Positions 1-11,344 of a stretch of DNA of 64,000 nt are shown here, piece after piece. The first letter of the stretch is position 1, and each line of letters begins with the position of its first letter. The stretch is taken from contig NW_020170412.1 in NCBI RefSeq assembly GCF_000524195.1, positions 446,929 through 510,928 on the forward strand, read 5' to 3'. The notes below the pieces were generated by a model. That model saw only the letters and a list, made by a program, of their open reading frames with translations, did no database searches and was not told the DNA's origin. Origin of the DNA: Echinococcus granulosus (taxonomy: Eukaryota; Platyhelminthes; Cestoda; Cyclophyllidea; Taeniidae). The translations under genes and the position numbers were made by a program.

Positions 1-1161
1 GAGTGACGAAACACTTTCAGTGCCACTTCGTTTAGCAAACAAGTAAAAAATTTTATTGAGCTTTATTTTCCAACATTCTATTAAAATGGGTTTATTGAAA
101 ATAATGCCGATTCAAATGACTAGGAGCATAATCGCATATTACGGTAATACTATATTCCCTCTCATTTATGTATTATTGAGGTCTAGTATTTAAATACATT
201 TGGCTGTCTACACATTTAGTGCTTTGTTTGAGACTGGCCTCTTAGTTTGTCCCGCGGAGAGAATTTAGAATACTGGAATAGCTATGCAAAAGTTCACCTT
301 ATCAAAAAAATTCACTTTATTTAAAATCACTATCTAACGTTACCATTTTTGTCATTTTCTGGGCAGAACTAATGATGATTTTTGCAAAACATCCTTACTT
401 ATTTTTGCAGATCCGCGAGATATAAAGATGTGTGTAACGTGGGTTCTCTTCTATTACTGGTTCGGCTATTTTTGAAACCGTTTTTAATGGAATGCAATGC
501 CTCTTAAGTTTTAGGCTACACAGAAACATTCAATACTTACTATCGATGAGTCCTGCGGTCGCGAGCAATTAAGTTATATGAGTGTTTAGCAAATAATTTC
601 GGCCATGTATTTTATAACTAGTTGGTGTAAATTCACTGAACCATACTGTGTTTAGTAAAGTCCATTCATTTTCTGAACGTTCCAAGCTGTCTGTTTAAGG
701 TCCGTGACATAGAGTGACCAGTCATTATTAATGATGGAAATCAAGAATTTTGGATGTAAAGTCGATGGCCATGCACGTATGTCCCTTGATTATCACCTTA
801 TTTTGAATAGTCCAACTTGTTGTATGGTGCAAAAATGCGCGCTACTCTTAATGAATTCTACATTATTAGATTGGAACAGTTGTGTCTATAAATTGCGCGT
901 CTGACATTTGTCGACGTTAATGTTGGGGGGTGCTGATCTAATTTAGATGTGCAGTATTATTTCTGCCAGTCCCAAACGTGTTCACAAGATATCAGCAGTT
1001 GCTGAAAATCTTAAATTGGTCGTTTCAAAAGGATAATGGCGCCGTTTTGCTTTTAAAATCTTTCGTCGTGTCGTGTTGTTTACATTTTCCCAGTCTAGCA
1101 ATTAGTTGCCAAGCTGGCATGCCCTTCTTTAAGCTTCTAACTCTTGTGTTTTAAATTAGAA
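1..1161. other. Gene-free AT-rich sequence upstream of MTRFR
   Basis: No exon, RNA gene or recognisable repeat was seen on either strand. The stretch just before position 1162 should hold the promoter and 5' UTR of the release-factor gene, but no TATA box or other named motif stands out. Confidence 0.5.
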
Positions 1162-1698
1162 ATGTCGTGTCTATTGGTGCGGAGAATAATTCTGTCTGCC
1201 ACTCGATTACAATTACATTTTGCGGCTCCTTTTCACACGTCTACAGGACGTTGTAGTAATAAGGAGACTTCGTCCATCGTATTGAACGATTTGGACTTGG
1301 AGGAGACTTTTATTCATGGCTGGGGTCCCGGCGGCCAAGCCATCAACAAGACTGCCAATTGTGTTCGTCTCAAACACCTTCCTACGGGCATCTACGTCAA
1401 GTGTCAGGTGAGTGACTCCCATTTTACCCATTGGGGAATCACGTTTTGACAAAGTGCTGCATTGATGTTTGGTTCCACACAGGATAGTAGGGATCTACAG
1501 GTGAATCGACTGATCGCCCGAAGGAGGCTAAAGGAGCGGCTGGACGAGATTCTTAATGGTGAGAGCAGTGCAAGCGCGGTACGGCGCAGGGAGGCGCAGG
1601 CAAGGGAGAATAACCGATTCTCTCGAGCGAAAAGGCGGCTGGAGATGAAGGCGGCGTTTAAAACCAAGTGCCTTGAAGGTGGCAAGTCGTCGGACTAG
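1162..1698 (+). CDS. MTRFR: Mitochondrial translation release factor in rescue (GGQ protein, C12orf65/MTRFR type)
   Basis: Two exons: 1162-1407 and 1483-1698, joined in phase 0 across a 75-nt GT-AG intron, giving 153 aa. The family releases nascent peptides from stalled mitochondrial ribosomes by hydrolysing peptidyl-tRNA. Residues 1-30 are basic and hydroxylated with few acidic residues, as in a mitochondrial targeting peptide. Residues 50-82 carry the catalytic core, with the GGQ motif at residues 57-59 inside GWGPGGQAINK, followed by NCVRLKHLPTG, which closely follows the vertebrate family pattern. Exon 2 encodes the basic, arginine-rich C-terminal helix (RRRLKERLDEIL, then REAQARENNRFSRAKRR) expected to enter the ribosome. 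There is no codon-recognition domain, so it is a short rescue factor rather than full-length RF1. The length is close to the human protein (about 166 aa). The first ATG of the open frame was chosen. Confidence 0.92.
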
Positions 1699-4092
1699 GC
1701 AGTCTTTGTATGCTACAATTTCACTTGCAAATACTTGCCTTTTCCGCAACCAAATTCCTTAGAGGTCGTTTCATGTTCCGAAAGTGTTTGAATCACCAGA
1801 GCACAAATGCAAAAATATGGTTTTCTTTTAAAATGTGGTTTTTTGATTTTGATGCTTCTTTAAATCCCATATCTGGTAATTTCAGCCATCCAGCATTGTC
1901 ACTATAATTCTTTCTTCAATCATATGATTCCACTAGGCTTTGAATGCTATTTGTGTAAGCGCATCACTTTGTGTTGTTAATACCTTATCACTTTCAAGGG
2001 TGATAGTCACACTTGATTATAGTTTATGGACGTTTTTTGGATTGAATACACACAAGCTTGTTATGTTTAAGTTCATATTGTAATGGGATAGCACTTCGTT
2101 ATTAACAGCGCCCTGCTTCTGTACCAGCCCAAAGTATCAACGAAATTTACGCTGAGAGCCTGACTAGCTCACACACGGTGACCAAAACTTGGCTACTTTC
2201 AGTTGTCAGTAGTGCCATCCTATCTAGCAGTATCCTATTTAGGATGCTGATGGGAAGGCACTGTAACGCTCATTTTATTGCTGTAGTGACCACAGCCTGC
2301 TGAAGCTCAAACGACTGCCATTTCTTCATGAACAGCCCCACCCACTTCTCGTTGCTTCGACATCAGTGCCTGTTTTGCACATACTCCACCCATGGATGCG
2401 GAATGTGTGTTTAGCTATGAGGTAGTCACGGCATAACTATTCTAGAGGAGTTAAGCACAAGCGCTGCAGTAGCTGAACCCCCTTCACTACCTTCTCCGTA
2501 GCCACTGTTTAGTGTAGATGGGGAAGTGAGTGTAACCGGAGAATGTTAAAGTCCGAGAGTCATGGATGACTAACAGAGTGGCTACTCAGCCGTGGACACT
2601 ACAGCAGACCTCGTAAAGCATGGACAAATGCCGAAGTCCAATTGAATGTCAATTAAATCAACCGTGAATTTGACTGGAGAGGGAACTTAAGTCTACTTAC
2701 ATTAGTACGCGCGACAGTCAAGCCTTTCGGACATTATCCACCACCGAGGAGGACCTTGTTCAAGACAACCAGGCAGAATGTTAGTCTCTTCCTCAAAGAA
2801 ACATTTTATCACTGGCAAAACCGCGGCCGGCTTTGTTGACCTTGGATTGGGGAAAGCTTTTTTTTTGCGGTGTTCGTTGAAAGTCCTTTAGGGTCAGGAA
2901 GGCAATAAAAGTTAACCCCTCAAGGAAGATTGGAAAAACTTTTAGTCAATTGATATGTTCCAACGCTGTGCCTGCTTTGCTATCAAACGGGTTTTTTTTG
3001 ATCCACTCAGCATTCGCGCCTGTATTGGATGGATCCACTTCACTGCTATGCGCAAGGCAGTTTGTATGAGTATGAAATGTCGTGGATTGACGTGATTCTA
3101 GTCTAATTAGATTTGCAACCGACTCAAATAGTTGTCTTGTCACTTTGTCAACGATTGTATATCCCATACTACCAGTTCATTTGTCTCAGGTGATAAAGTT
3201 GTAGTTGCTACTGTGACCAGACAGAGATACTACTAACTTGAAGAAAGTGCTAGTGTCAGCACCTGTCATTCCTATTTGCCACGTTTCAATGCATAATGAA
3301 TTCGTTGACTTCAATACCTTCACATTGTAGTGATTAAGGCTGTTTAATTCGAATAACTTCATCGTTGTAAGGTGTGGCATGACCCCATGGTCACACCTTT
3401 TTTCAACCAACCAATCAGAGCGGTAATGTCAGGTGGGAGAAGTCTCGAGCCAAATTGCTATGACATTTAAGGAGGGTGTAGTAGTACCCACCCAGAAGAA
3501 GTGCCTCTTAGGATGCCATTCCGGTGATGGATTGTTCAAAGGCGGGTACCATTACTGTACCATCTCTGTGGGGACCCATTAAGCATCATAAAAAGTCATG
3601 TGCGCCTCCTTCATAAAGTAATTGGGGACTCGGGCGCCACCAGTAGTCTCCGCTAGTGCTGGAGTAGCGCTGTGAAATGCAACATGCATTAAGGGGTGAT
3701 AGACAGTAAGCTCAAAAACTGTTGCCTTGTTTTCCTTTTTTTTCCACCCATGTGATAAAAACGCATCGTGAATTTGTATTGGTAAGTGGCCTTCGTATTT
3801 CTCTCCAGTGTTGGACGTACAAACATAGCGTTGAGTAGCTCAAAGGACACTCATCTTCCTCCACACACCCCTGAGGCCTCTCCATGAGGCCTTTCTCTGA
3901 GGCACACGCCACGTTATTTACAGGAGATTAGATCCTGGTGGAATCTAGACTTATCTGGTCACTTTTTAAAAAAGTACAGAACTGCAAAAACGATTTGATT
4001 ATTTTAATAGCTCTGGTGAACTCCACCAGAGTGTAAAGGGAACTGAATTTACCTTACGCATATTTTTGGCAAATCTATCTAAACTGATGTAA
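1699..4092. other. Intergenic, no gene recognised
   Basis: About 2.4 kb with only short chance ORFs on both strands. Some tracts (roughly 2100-2900 and 3480-3900) are less AT-rich and look like decayed repeats, but they could not be assigned to the TRIM-like family found elsewhere in the window. Confidence 0.4.
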
Positions 4093-4380
4093 TTAAAGCC
4101 CCCGAGTCTTTCCAGAAGTCTTCGTATGGAAGGACTGGGAGATCACTGACGTAGTCCATGGATTATGTTGTCCAGTTCATTTGGGCGTTGTCCTCGGTGC
4201 TCTCTTGGTCAGCCGCAGCAACGTAGTCGGTGCTGTAAGAGAGAAACTACCCACGGTCCGACCGCACTTGTCATCGAATTTACGTGCAACTGCAATGTCA
4301 CTCATACCTCCTGGTAGTTCCACTGAATCTGAAGTTTCGCCCTGTTTGAGAATTCTATTGAGTATGCGCAACCCCTAATC
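4093..4380 (-). mobile_element. TRIM-like element, truncated copy
   Basis: Read on the minus strand, this matches the 3' part of the internal region (a GTGGAACTACCAGGAGG-like block, then GCACCGACTACGTTG, then a GACCAA-GAG-ACC-GAGGAC block) and runs into an LTR remnant ending near 4093. The polypurine tract and the first half of the LTR are eroded. It is an old fragment. Confidence 0.6.
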
Positions 4381-4930
4381 TGTAGTACAAAGATTCCTCT
4401 TCATCTTTTTCAATCCTGGACTTCGTTGCATTATACATCTCATCATACAGACTTTTCAGGCCTCGAGGTTTGCATTTCTGTTTGGCAGCACGGCTAGAGG
4501 ATCATGCCCATGGACCATCAGCCCTTCTATACGTTGCTAACCAATCCCCTTCCAGGCCGCCGACATGACTCCAGGGCAGGCTGGTGTGTTGCATTGATCG
4601 AAAGACGAGCTTCCCGGAGTCATGGCGACAAATCTCCTTACTGCTTCGAGCCTAGGCGCTCCGATTACATTTGTTTGTGATTTTTGCTAATTACTTTTGG
4701 GTAAAGTCGTGCCTCATATACACCACTACGATTTGAAGCTTGCATTTTAACCTGTCATTTGCCTGACATATCACTTTTTGCAGACTGGTCTCGGGACTGA
4801 CGCCACGTTACCATTTTGGTTGCCTTTATCTTTACACGTGTCAATTTTCCCTATCCTCAAATGAAGCAATAGATTCTTTGTCTAATCCCATCGTAAAATT
4901 TGTACAAATAGGCGAATATTTGTTAGTTGC

Positions 4931-5378
4931 CTAGCGCCTCAAGACTTCCCTGAAGAAGAAAGTAGGCATAATACCCGAACAGGATATGTATGGTCAACGT
5001 ATGGAAGCCCTTAAGATCTGCTGCCCTGTCTCGGAGGCCAGACCGCCCGGCGGAGGTACAATAGCGAAGACCTGAGTGGCTTGTTACTAAAGCTGAGGTT
5101 TAAGCAAGCAGAGTACAACATAGGCTCTCTACTCCTTTGGACGTCGTCCCGAGTGCTCCCTTTGTTCAACCTCCTACATCGGCTGTCAGATGTAGGGCCC
5201 TAAGACTTCGCTGAAGATGAGAGAAGATGTAATACTTGGGCAAAGTATGTATTGTCGACGTACAGAAGGGCTGGGGAGGGGGACGACCAGCATGGCCCGA
5301 AGACTGCCGCACAGTAGAGGTGTAAAGGCGGAGCCTTCAGTGCTTGCGAAGAGTTGAACAAACAGTCAGAGCATTACA
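4931..5378 (-). mobile_element. TRIM-like element, two LTRs with almost no internal region
   Basis: On the minus strand, one LTR spans 5378-5191 (188 nt, starts TGTAATGC, ends CCCTACA) and a second spans 5120-4931 (190 nt, starts TGTTGTAC). The roughly 70 nt between them match only the last part of the internal region next to the 3' LTR, including the purine run AAAGGAGTAGAGAGCC. The element has therefore kept both LTRs and the polypurine-tract end and lost about 600 nt of interior. The two LTRs differ at many positions, so the insertion is not recent. Confidence 0.75.
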
Positions 5379-5512
5379 ATCAAACTCTTGTCAGAGCAGT
5401 TTCAGGTGAGCCAAGTTTCTCCGTTTGTTTCAAAGTGGAAAACAAGATTTTAGTGCGGAAGGTGTCGTTGCAGAAAGGTTTGAAAGCACAGTTTTCATCG
5501 CTCATTCTTTAG

Positions 5513-5728
5513 GTGCAACCTTCCAGTGGAGCTTCTTTGACTAAAAGGAAATATAAGACGATGAAGTTGGATGAAAACGCTCAGCTTGATACAGTGGTGT
5601 CGGTGACAAACAAGCCCGATCCGGAAGGGAGAACCATTCTCACGCCTTTGGCTAAGCACCGAATCTCCGCGTCACAGGCGAGAGGCATCCGTCGTGGAGC
5701 AGAAGAGTTCTTGAAGCCTCGTCCATAA
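5513..5728 (+). CDS. Orphan 3' exon of an unidentified protein
   Basis: A clean acceptor (CATTCTTTAG) is followed by 71 open codons to a TAA. The residues are basic and polar with no strong hydrophobic segment, including a stretch reading TKRKYKTMKLDENAQL near the start and RISASQARGIRRGAEEFLKP at the end. Codon use and lack of internal stops look like coding sequence, but no family was recognised. The upstream exon was not found: 4931-5378 is a TRIM-like copy, and a possible donor (TTTCAG/GTGAGC) lies near 5402. An independent short protein starting at the internal ATG (5561) is the alternative. Confidence 0.4.
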   Translation: MQPSSGASLTKRKYKTMKLDENAQLDTVVSVTNKPDPEGRTILTPLAKHRISASQARGIRRGAEEFLKPRP

Positions 5729-5834
5729 CTGACAGTCACTTTTTTATCTTTTGCTCTGCATGAAGGCAGTTAAGAAAGAGTCTGGCATATTGCTTGACCC
5801 AAGTAAGAATGTTCTCTCCTAGCATCATGACTTG

Positions 5835-6712
5835 TTCCATCGTCAGGAAAGACTTGGGACACTGCATTGATGGCAGCGGAAAGCGAACCTGATCCTAAAG
5901 AACAGCTATCTTATTTTCCATTGGTAAGTGTTAAGCCTTAATGTGATGGAAGGAGGTTGTGCACAGCGGATAGGAGATTCCGTGACGACCCCTAACAGAA
6001 AAATTAAAAATGTCATCCACCTTCAGCAACCACCCCAGTCCCTTTCAGAGGAAGTGATTGCAACAGGTGAAGCTACAATGGACACGACCGTGAACCGTCT
6101 GGAAAGTTTGCTACAGAGCTGTCAATGAAGTGAACATGCAGAACCTCCTTTACCTCTCTAATAGTTGGAGAGAACTCAAATGGATATATAAGGCTGTTTA
6201 GTACTGAAGCGGGAACAATGTGTCAAAAAGGAACCAATGCCAAACTTTATCTTCCACGGAACCATGTTCTTGGGCACATGCCTCTACTTTTAGGCCGGTG
6301 TTCCAGCGACTAGCGATGGATATACGGGATGGCCAGTGCATTCCCCCTTCGCCAATACAGCTCCCATTCAGGACGAAGCGCCACATCCGGTGGAATTGCC
6401 AGGAGGCGTCAGTGACGTTGCAGTCAAATACTTTTCATTTGTGTGCACATTCGATGAATGGAGCGGTTGGTTCGTGGAAGATTTCCTTCCCGCAGCACCG
6501 ACTACATTGTGCTGGCCGAGGCGAGAAGTCGACCAGGAGGAGCGTTGAGGACAATGCTCAAAGGAGGAGAAAGGGGCTATGTAATACTTTATTTGTTTAA
6601 ATATTTGATCTCGCAGATACTGAAGGCTTCGTGATTGTACGTCTACTGGGTGGCGTGGCTTCTATGCGTTGATAGCACATATTCTGACCTCAAGGGAGAC
6701 TCGGGGCACTAT
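5835..6712 (+). mobile_element. TRIM-like element, 5'-truncated LTR plus full interior and 3' LTR
   Basis: The 5' LTR survives only as its last ~32 nt (ending ACTGCA at 5866). The interior runs 5867-6579 and ends in the polypurine tract AAAGGAGGAGAAAGGGG. The 3' LTR starts TGTAATACTTTATTTG at 6580 and fades out near 6712. Open frames inside (for example 6220-6600) show no gag, protease or reverse transcriptase motif and differ between copies, so the element is taken to be non-coding and non-autonomous. Confidence 0.75.
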
Positions 6713-7462
6713 ACCTTCAAGTACTTTTTCAGAATCAAATTATTCAGTTTTGTTTCCCCAGAAAATAAAGGAGGAAGTGCAATTCGCAGTCGGTTTTGGA
6801 GGTGATGTCTGGATAGTCCAGAAATTTTGATTAAGCATTTGGCTGCGACAAGCTCCCATCAATACCTCATTTCACAAGTAAGAATTTTATTTGTTACCGA
6901 CTATAAAGTGAAAATTCTGGAGATAAGAGGCTTCATTTTTTTCACCTTATAGTCAAATTATTAAGGAATGCATGGTCTTTGAAAATTTGCAAAAATTCCG
7001 TCAAATTTCCATCCAACGTTTCCCTTCCACCTTCCCAACTTCCAGTTATCTACAAAAATAAGTGAATTGCAGATTGAAATAAATCACATTCAGCTTTTGT
7101 AAGTAAGGTGCTCTGATACTGATTAAACATCTGAAGTAATATTTCATTTGATAAATTTTATCCCACTTTAATGTTGGGGGTAGTTAGATGCGGCCTCAAG
7201 ATAAATGATCGCCTAGCCAATGGAAACGAAAGCAGAGGGCTTTCTTTAAACCAAATTAGCCTCTCTTGGAGCACTAATTCTCCTCTATAAAAATACCGCC
7301 ATCTTTCTACCTTAATGTCATGGGATGCATTAGTGCGGTCTCTTTACCATTTCCATTACTGCTGGCGACATATGTGTTTAATTGGTTCTGACAAACCTAC
7401 CACAATTTACCTCCCCAATCTCCGCATTTCCCACTGCTTTTATTACATTCGAGATGACAAAC
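6713..7462. other. Spacer between TRIM-like copies
   Basis: About 750 nt of AT-rich sequence with no supported exon. Nothing else recognised. Confidence 0.4.
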
Positions 7463-7960
7463 TGTAGAGCTTCGAGTCTTTTCTGCAGTCGAAAGAAGAC
7501 ATAATACTTGGGCGGAAGGGGTATTTTTGACGTACAGAAGGACTGGGTAGAGGAGAGGTGAAGGGTTACTGACATGGCTCTGCTAGGCTATGCCGCCTGG
7601 CGGAGCCATTAGTGCCCACGTAATCGAAATGGGGAGTTAAATGAACAAGTAAAGTATTGCACAGCCCCTCCTTCCTTTTCAGCATCATCCTCGGTGTTTC
7701 CTTGGTTGACCTCCCCCGTCGGCCATCAAATCGTAACCGATAATATAGGAGAGAACACCCACGAGCCAACCACTCCAGCCATCGAAGTTGCGTGAAACTG
7801 AGAAGATGTTTGACTACAATGGCGCTGATCCAGCTCTGCAATCCCACTGGATCTGGCGTTTGTTCGGTTTGAAAACTGCATTGGAAAAAGGGGAAATAAT
7901 GTGTTGGCCACGCCACTCGGTAGACTTCAAGTGACCGCGCAACCAAAACGAAGAGTGTTG
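7463..7960 (-). mobile_element. TRIM-like element, 5'-truncated (interior fragment plus intact 3' LTR)
   Basis: On the minus strand the 3' LTR is 7663-7463 (201 nt, TGTGCAATAC to GCTCTACA). It is preceded by a textbook polypurine tract, AAAAGGAAGGAGGGGC, and about 280 nt of interior back to about 7960. The 5' half is missing. Confidence 0.75.
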
Positions 7961-8839
7961 CAGAAGAATCATTGAAAATTGCCAGATGGAAAGCTTCTCT
8001 TGAATTTTGGAGGGATAGGAAGCGAATTTCGTGATCCGAAATTGGTATGCTATCAGTAGCAATAAGCCTCCGATTATCCGGTTTCCTGAGTATTCCACCG
8101 CTTTCTCCACTTTTTTACAAAATTTTACTAATTCTTGCCTCAAAATATGGTAAAGTCACTGTGAAGGCGTACTTCTGTAGAGATGGAAGTGGTAATCAGT
8201 GGGTACGAATCTCCTGACGGATCGGAGGAGGAAGCATACCCTGAATGCGGCAATCCTGACACCTCTGTACCCTCTTATTTATCCTTACCCGATGAGGCCT
8301 GTTCTTGTCCAACCAACTTCTTCCAGTGATTCTGGGTGCCTAAACTGTAGGGCCATAAAATTTACTTCGACTCTGCTTCCATGGTTGAAGCGCATTTGGG
8401 TTTCCCCCCAACTTCTGCCTCTATTTATACGGCAAAAAGTGTATCCCGTGGATTTATTTGTTGCTATGGTAGCTGAAATTTGTTTTCATTAGTGTTTTAT
8501 CTTAATAGAATGGATCCGTGAAAGTGAGTTTACTTGGCCACCCATAATCTCTGTTTTTTTCTTTCGATAATTCCCAACCGCCTCATGCATGCATTGGTGT
8601 GGCGAGTCACGAGGTCCCCGTATTTTGGTAATTTCAGAGTAATTTTTGAATGTCCCTTATTTATGTTGAAGATAATCTACTTCATTGGGTCAGGCATTTT
8701 TCAAATTCACCAAATCGGGCTCAAATATCGCTTATTTTCTGACATTTTGAGGGCAGAATAAGTGTAAAACCTTGTTGGAAATCAAAGCATCCACCTAAAG
8801 TTCTCCACTCTCACAAGAGACAAGTGGTTTGTCTCTTTG

Positions 8840-8982
8840 CTCCACCATTGTACTTCCATTCGACGGCATGGCTTCAGGGCCGTGCCAGCGGACCTCCTCC
8901 AGCCCTTCTGTATGTCGGTAGATTACTTTCTGCCCAACTATTACGTCTCCTTTCGTCTTGGGAGTAGACTCGAGGCGCTACA
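8840..8982 (+). mobile_element. Solo LTR fragment of the TRIM-like family
   Basis: The LTR 3' half is recognisable by CAGCCCTTCTGTATGTCG, TTACGTCTCCTTTCGTCTT and the terminal GAGGCGCTACA. There is no adjoining interior. The 5' end is not resolved. Confidence 0.65.
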
Positions 8983-9339
8983 CTGGATTCATTCCATGAA
9001 GTCCTCCAATATTTTAGCAAGCTTCCAGAAAAGTTGGATGCCAAATCAAGTAGCTGCGAATTATGCGCCAAAAGTTGCCATCTCAACAGGCATTACAGCT
9101 AACTTATCCTGGCCAGTGGACGAAGCAAAGGGGGAAGGCGCCTTACTACTACTACTGGAGAAGTAAGTTCTGCCCATTAGATATGATTTACTGACAGTGT
9201 TAGAGTTAAGAGTCTTGTGTCAGAAGCGGATTTGTTTAAAACGGTTGCAACATCATCCCAAGTAATTGGCTTTGTGAATAATCATGAATTGTCTGCAGAG
9301 ACTGCTGTAATCCCATACTAATTTATCTGTTGGCCAAAC

Positions 9340-9965
9340 TGGTGGCTACATTGATGACAGTGGAAAACGAACTCGATTGTAGAGGCTAACCACGCCGATT
9401 TCGATTCTTGAATGCTAAACCTTAACGTGAGGGAAGAAGGGTGTAGGCTACGATCCCCAAACAGAAGGGTTAGATATGGTGTCCACCTTCGGCAATTGCC
9501 TTAGTCCTGTATTCTGCAAGAATGCTATTAATAACTGAAGTGACACTAGCCGTAAGTCATCTGGAAAGGTTTGTTACGTAGCTGTCTACGGTACCCGAAT
9601 GGAGATGTCGATTGCGTGAACACGCAGCACCTCCACCACTTCTCTACTAGTCGGATAGAACCCTGAGAGATGTGGCTGGGCAGCACTGAAGTGAAATCAA
9701 AATGTCAAAAAGGAATCATGTTAACCACCGTCCTTTGTTATATGATGCTGCTTTCAGGCCAGTGTTCGTACGACTGGCGATGGATATACGAGATGCCTAG
9801 CATATTCCCCCTCCCCCCAGTACATTTTGCAAACAGGATGGAACTCCAGATCCGGTGGCGTCACTGTTGAATATCTTCTCAGTTTCATTTTATGTTTGAT
9901 GAGTGCTCCACCATACCGCCTTGGCTTATCAAGACATCAGGAAGGACTTGGGAGGTGTAGGTTCT
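9340..9965 (+). mobile_element. TRIM-like element with internal deletion
   Basis: It begins with an LTR end (GGCTACA at about 9348), followed by the conserved post-LTR block TTGATGACAGTGGAAAACGAAC. The interior then matches the 5835-6712 copy in order up to a break near 9900, where it jumps to an LTR-end-like AAGACATCAGGAAGGACTTGGG. The polypurine tract and most of the 3' LTR are lost. Confidence 0.6.
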
Positions 9966-11154
9966 TCATATTTACAAAATTGGATCCGTCATCAATGATT
10001 TTTACATATTAAGAGGAAATTGACATCATTTTCATGACTGCAATCCGTCACTTTGTCAGAACTGTTGTTGCTTTTGCCAGAAGTACCTAAATTATGTTGA
10101 CCCTTCAGAAGACGGAGACAGGCTAAATCATCAGTATTAGTGACAGCTACAATGTCAAAAGTGTAAGATGCAGAGAAAAGCAACCCACCTTATGCTTTCA
10201 GCCATAACCCTCCTAGCTCCTCTCCTTCAATCCCACCACCAAGTACACACAAGCTGACTGCAACCTTGACCTAGGGTGTTAATTGCCTGGGTAAAAGCAC
10301 CACCTTCCATGGTATGAAAAACTGTGGGTGGCCCAGACGTCTAGGTAGCCTTGAAACGAGGATACGGTGCCAACGAAGAATGGATGTTGAACATTAGCCT
10401 CATGAAACCATCTTGAACAAACGCTTCAACAACCAATTGTCCGCTTGTGAATTACATTTGCATAAGCGGGCGATCTGTCGGCATCGATGAGATGCATAAC
10501 TGACAGAGGGATGAATTGTCTTTTCTTCCTTAGAAAGGATCAGTATAGGACTTTCTTTCTCGGTTCGTGAGAGATTTTTAAGGGGACCGACTACTTTTTA
10601 ACAACCACTACAGAGGACTGAGTGGGATTGATGCTGAAGGAGAAGGGAGGACTACACATGTTTACCTACACAACCTACTCAATCCCTACAGATTTACTTT
10701 GTCATTTTGGCATGGTGACGTTTCAGTCAATTTTGTCATTATTCCACTATCTACCCTACAGTCGATTTTCAGCCCGAATTCGGGAACTTAAGTGCCAACT
10801 GACGTCTAAAGTGTTTTATTTTGATGGCTGCGCCCTTGAAACTACTTACTTCAGCGTTGGATTAGTTAGCTACTTCGAGTTGCAACGTGAAAAAAAGGAG
10901 CATCTAACACAGATTCATATCAAAACTTCAGTCTCAGGAACCTGAAAAAAGCATGGAACTTGATTACACATTTATTAAGGAAGTGGTTTATTTGCCTCAC
11001 AAAGGACATCTCAGTAGTATTACATGTTGATAGGCGGGGGAGTCTACAAAACGGCGAACGGTTCAGTCTAGTCCAATCCAGTATGCTTTTATGCTAACCT
11101 AAAGCAGTAGAATAAGCGTTTAGCATCCCTGTTAAACAATAAATAGAATAAGAT
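9966..11154. other. Intergenic, no gene recognised
   Basis: Contains a 107-codon open frame on the plus strand (10622-10945) with no start in good context, no domain and no homology that was recognised. It is not called as a gene. Confidence 0.4.
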
Positions 11155-11344
11155 TTGTTATTTCTTTGCACTCAACGTCATCGAGAAGTAGCAGGCACAG
11201 GAGGCTCCGCGCTTGTTCTTTCACTGGGCGGCTTGGCCTCCATACCATGACAGTAGGCACCCCAGCCCCTCTGTGCGCCAATAATACATATTCTGCCCTA
11301 GTATTTTATCTCCTTTAGTCTTCAGAGAAGTCTAGGAGACTATA
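11155..11344 (+). mobile_element. Solo LTR of the TRIM-like family
   Basis: About 190 nt matching the LTR: GGGCGGCTTGGCCTCC, then CAGCCCCTCTGTGCG, then AATACATATTCTGCCC and TTTAGTCTTCAGAGAAGTCT, ending GACTATA. No interior sequence on either side. Confidence 0.65.

Noticed and set aside
6220..6600. 126-codon plus-strand ORF
   Set aside because: It lies wholly inside a TRIM-like element. Other copies of the same region do not keep the frame, and no protein motif is present.
7566..8143. Overlapping minus-strand ORFs of 109-126 codons
   Set aside because: They are translations of the TRIM-like interior, LTR and flank. Frames are not shared with other copies.
10622..10945. 107-codon plus-strand ORF
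   Set aside because: No ATG in good context at the start, no domain, no splice signals. Probably chance.
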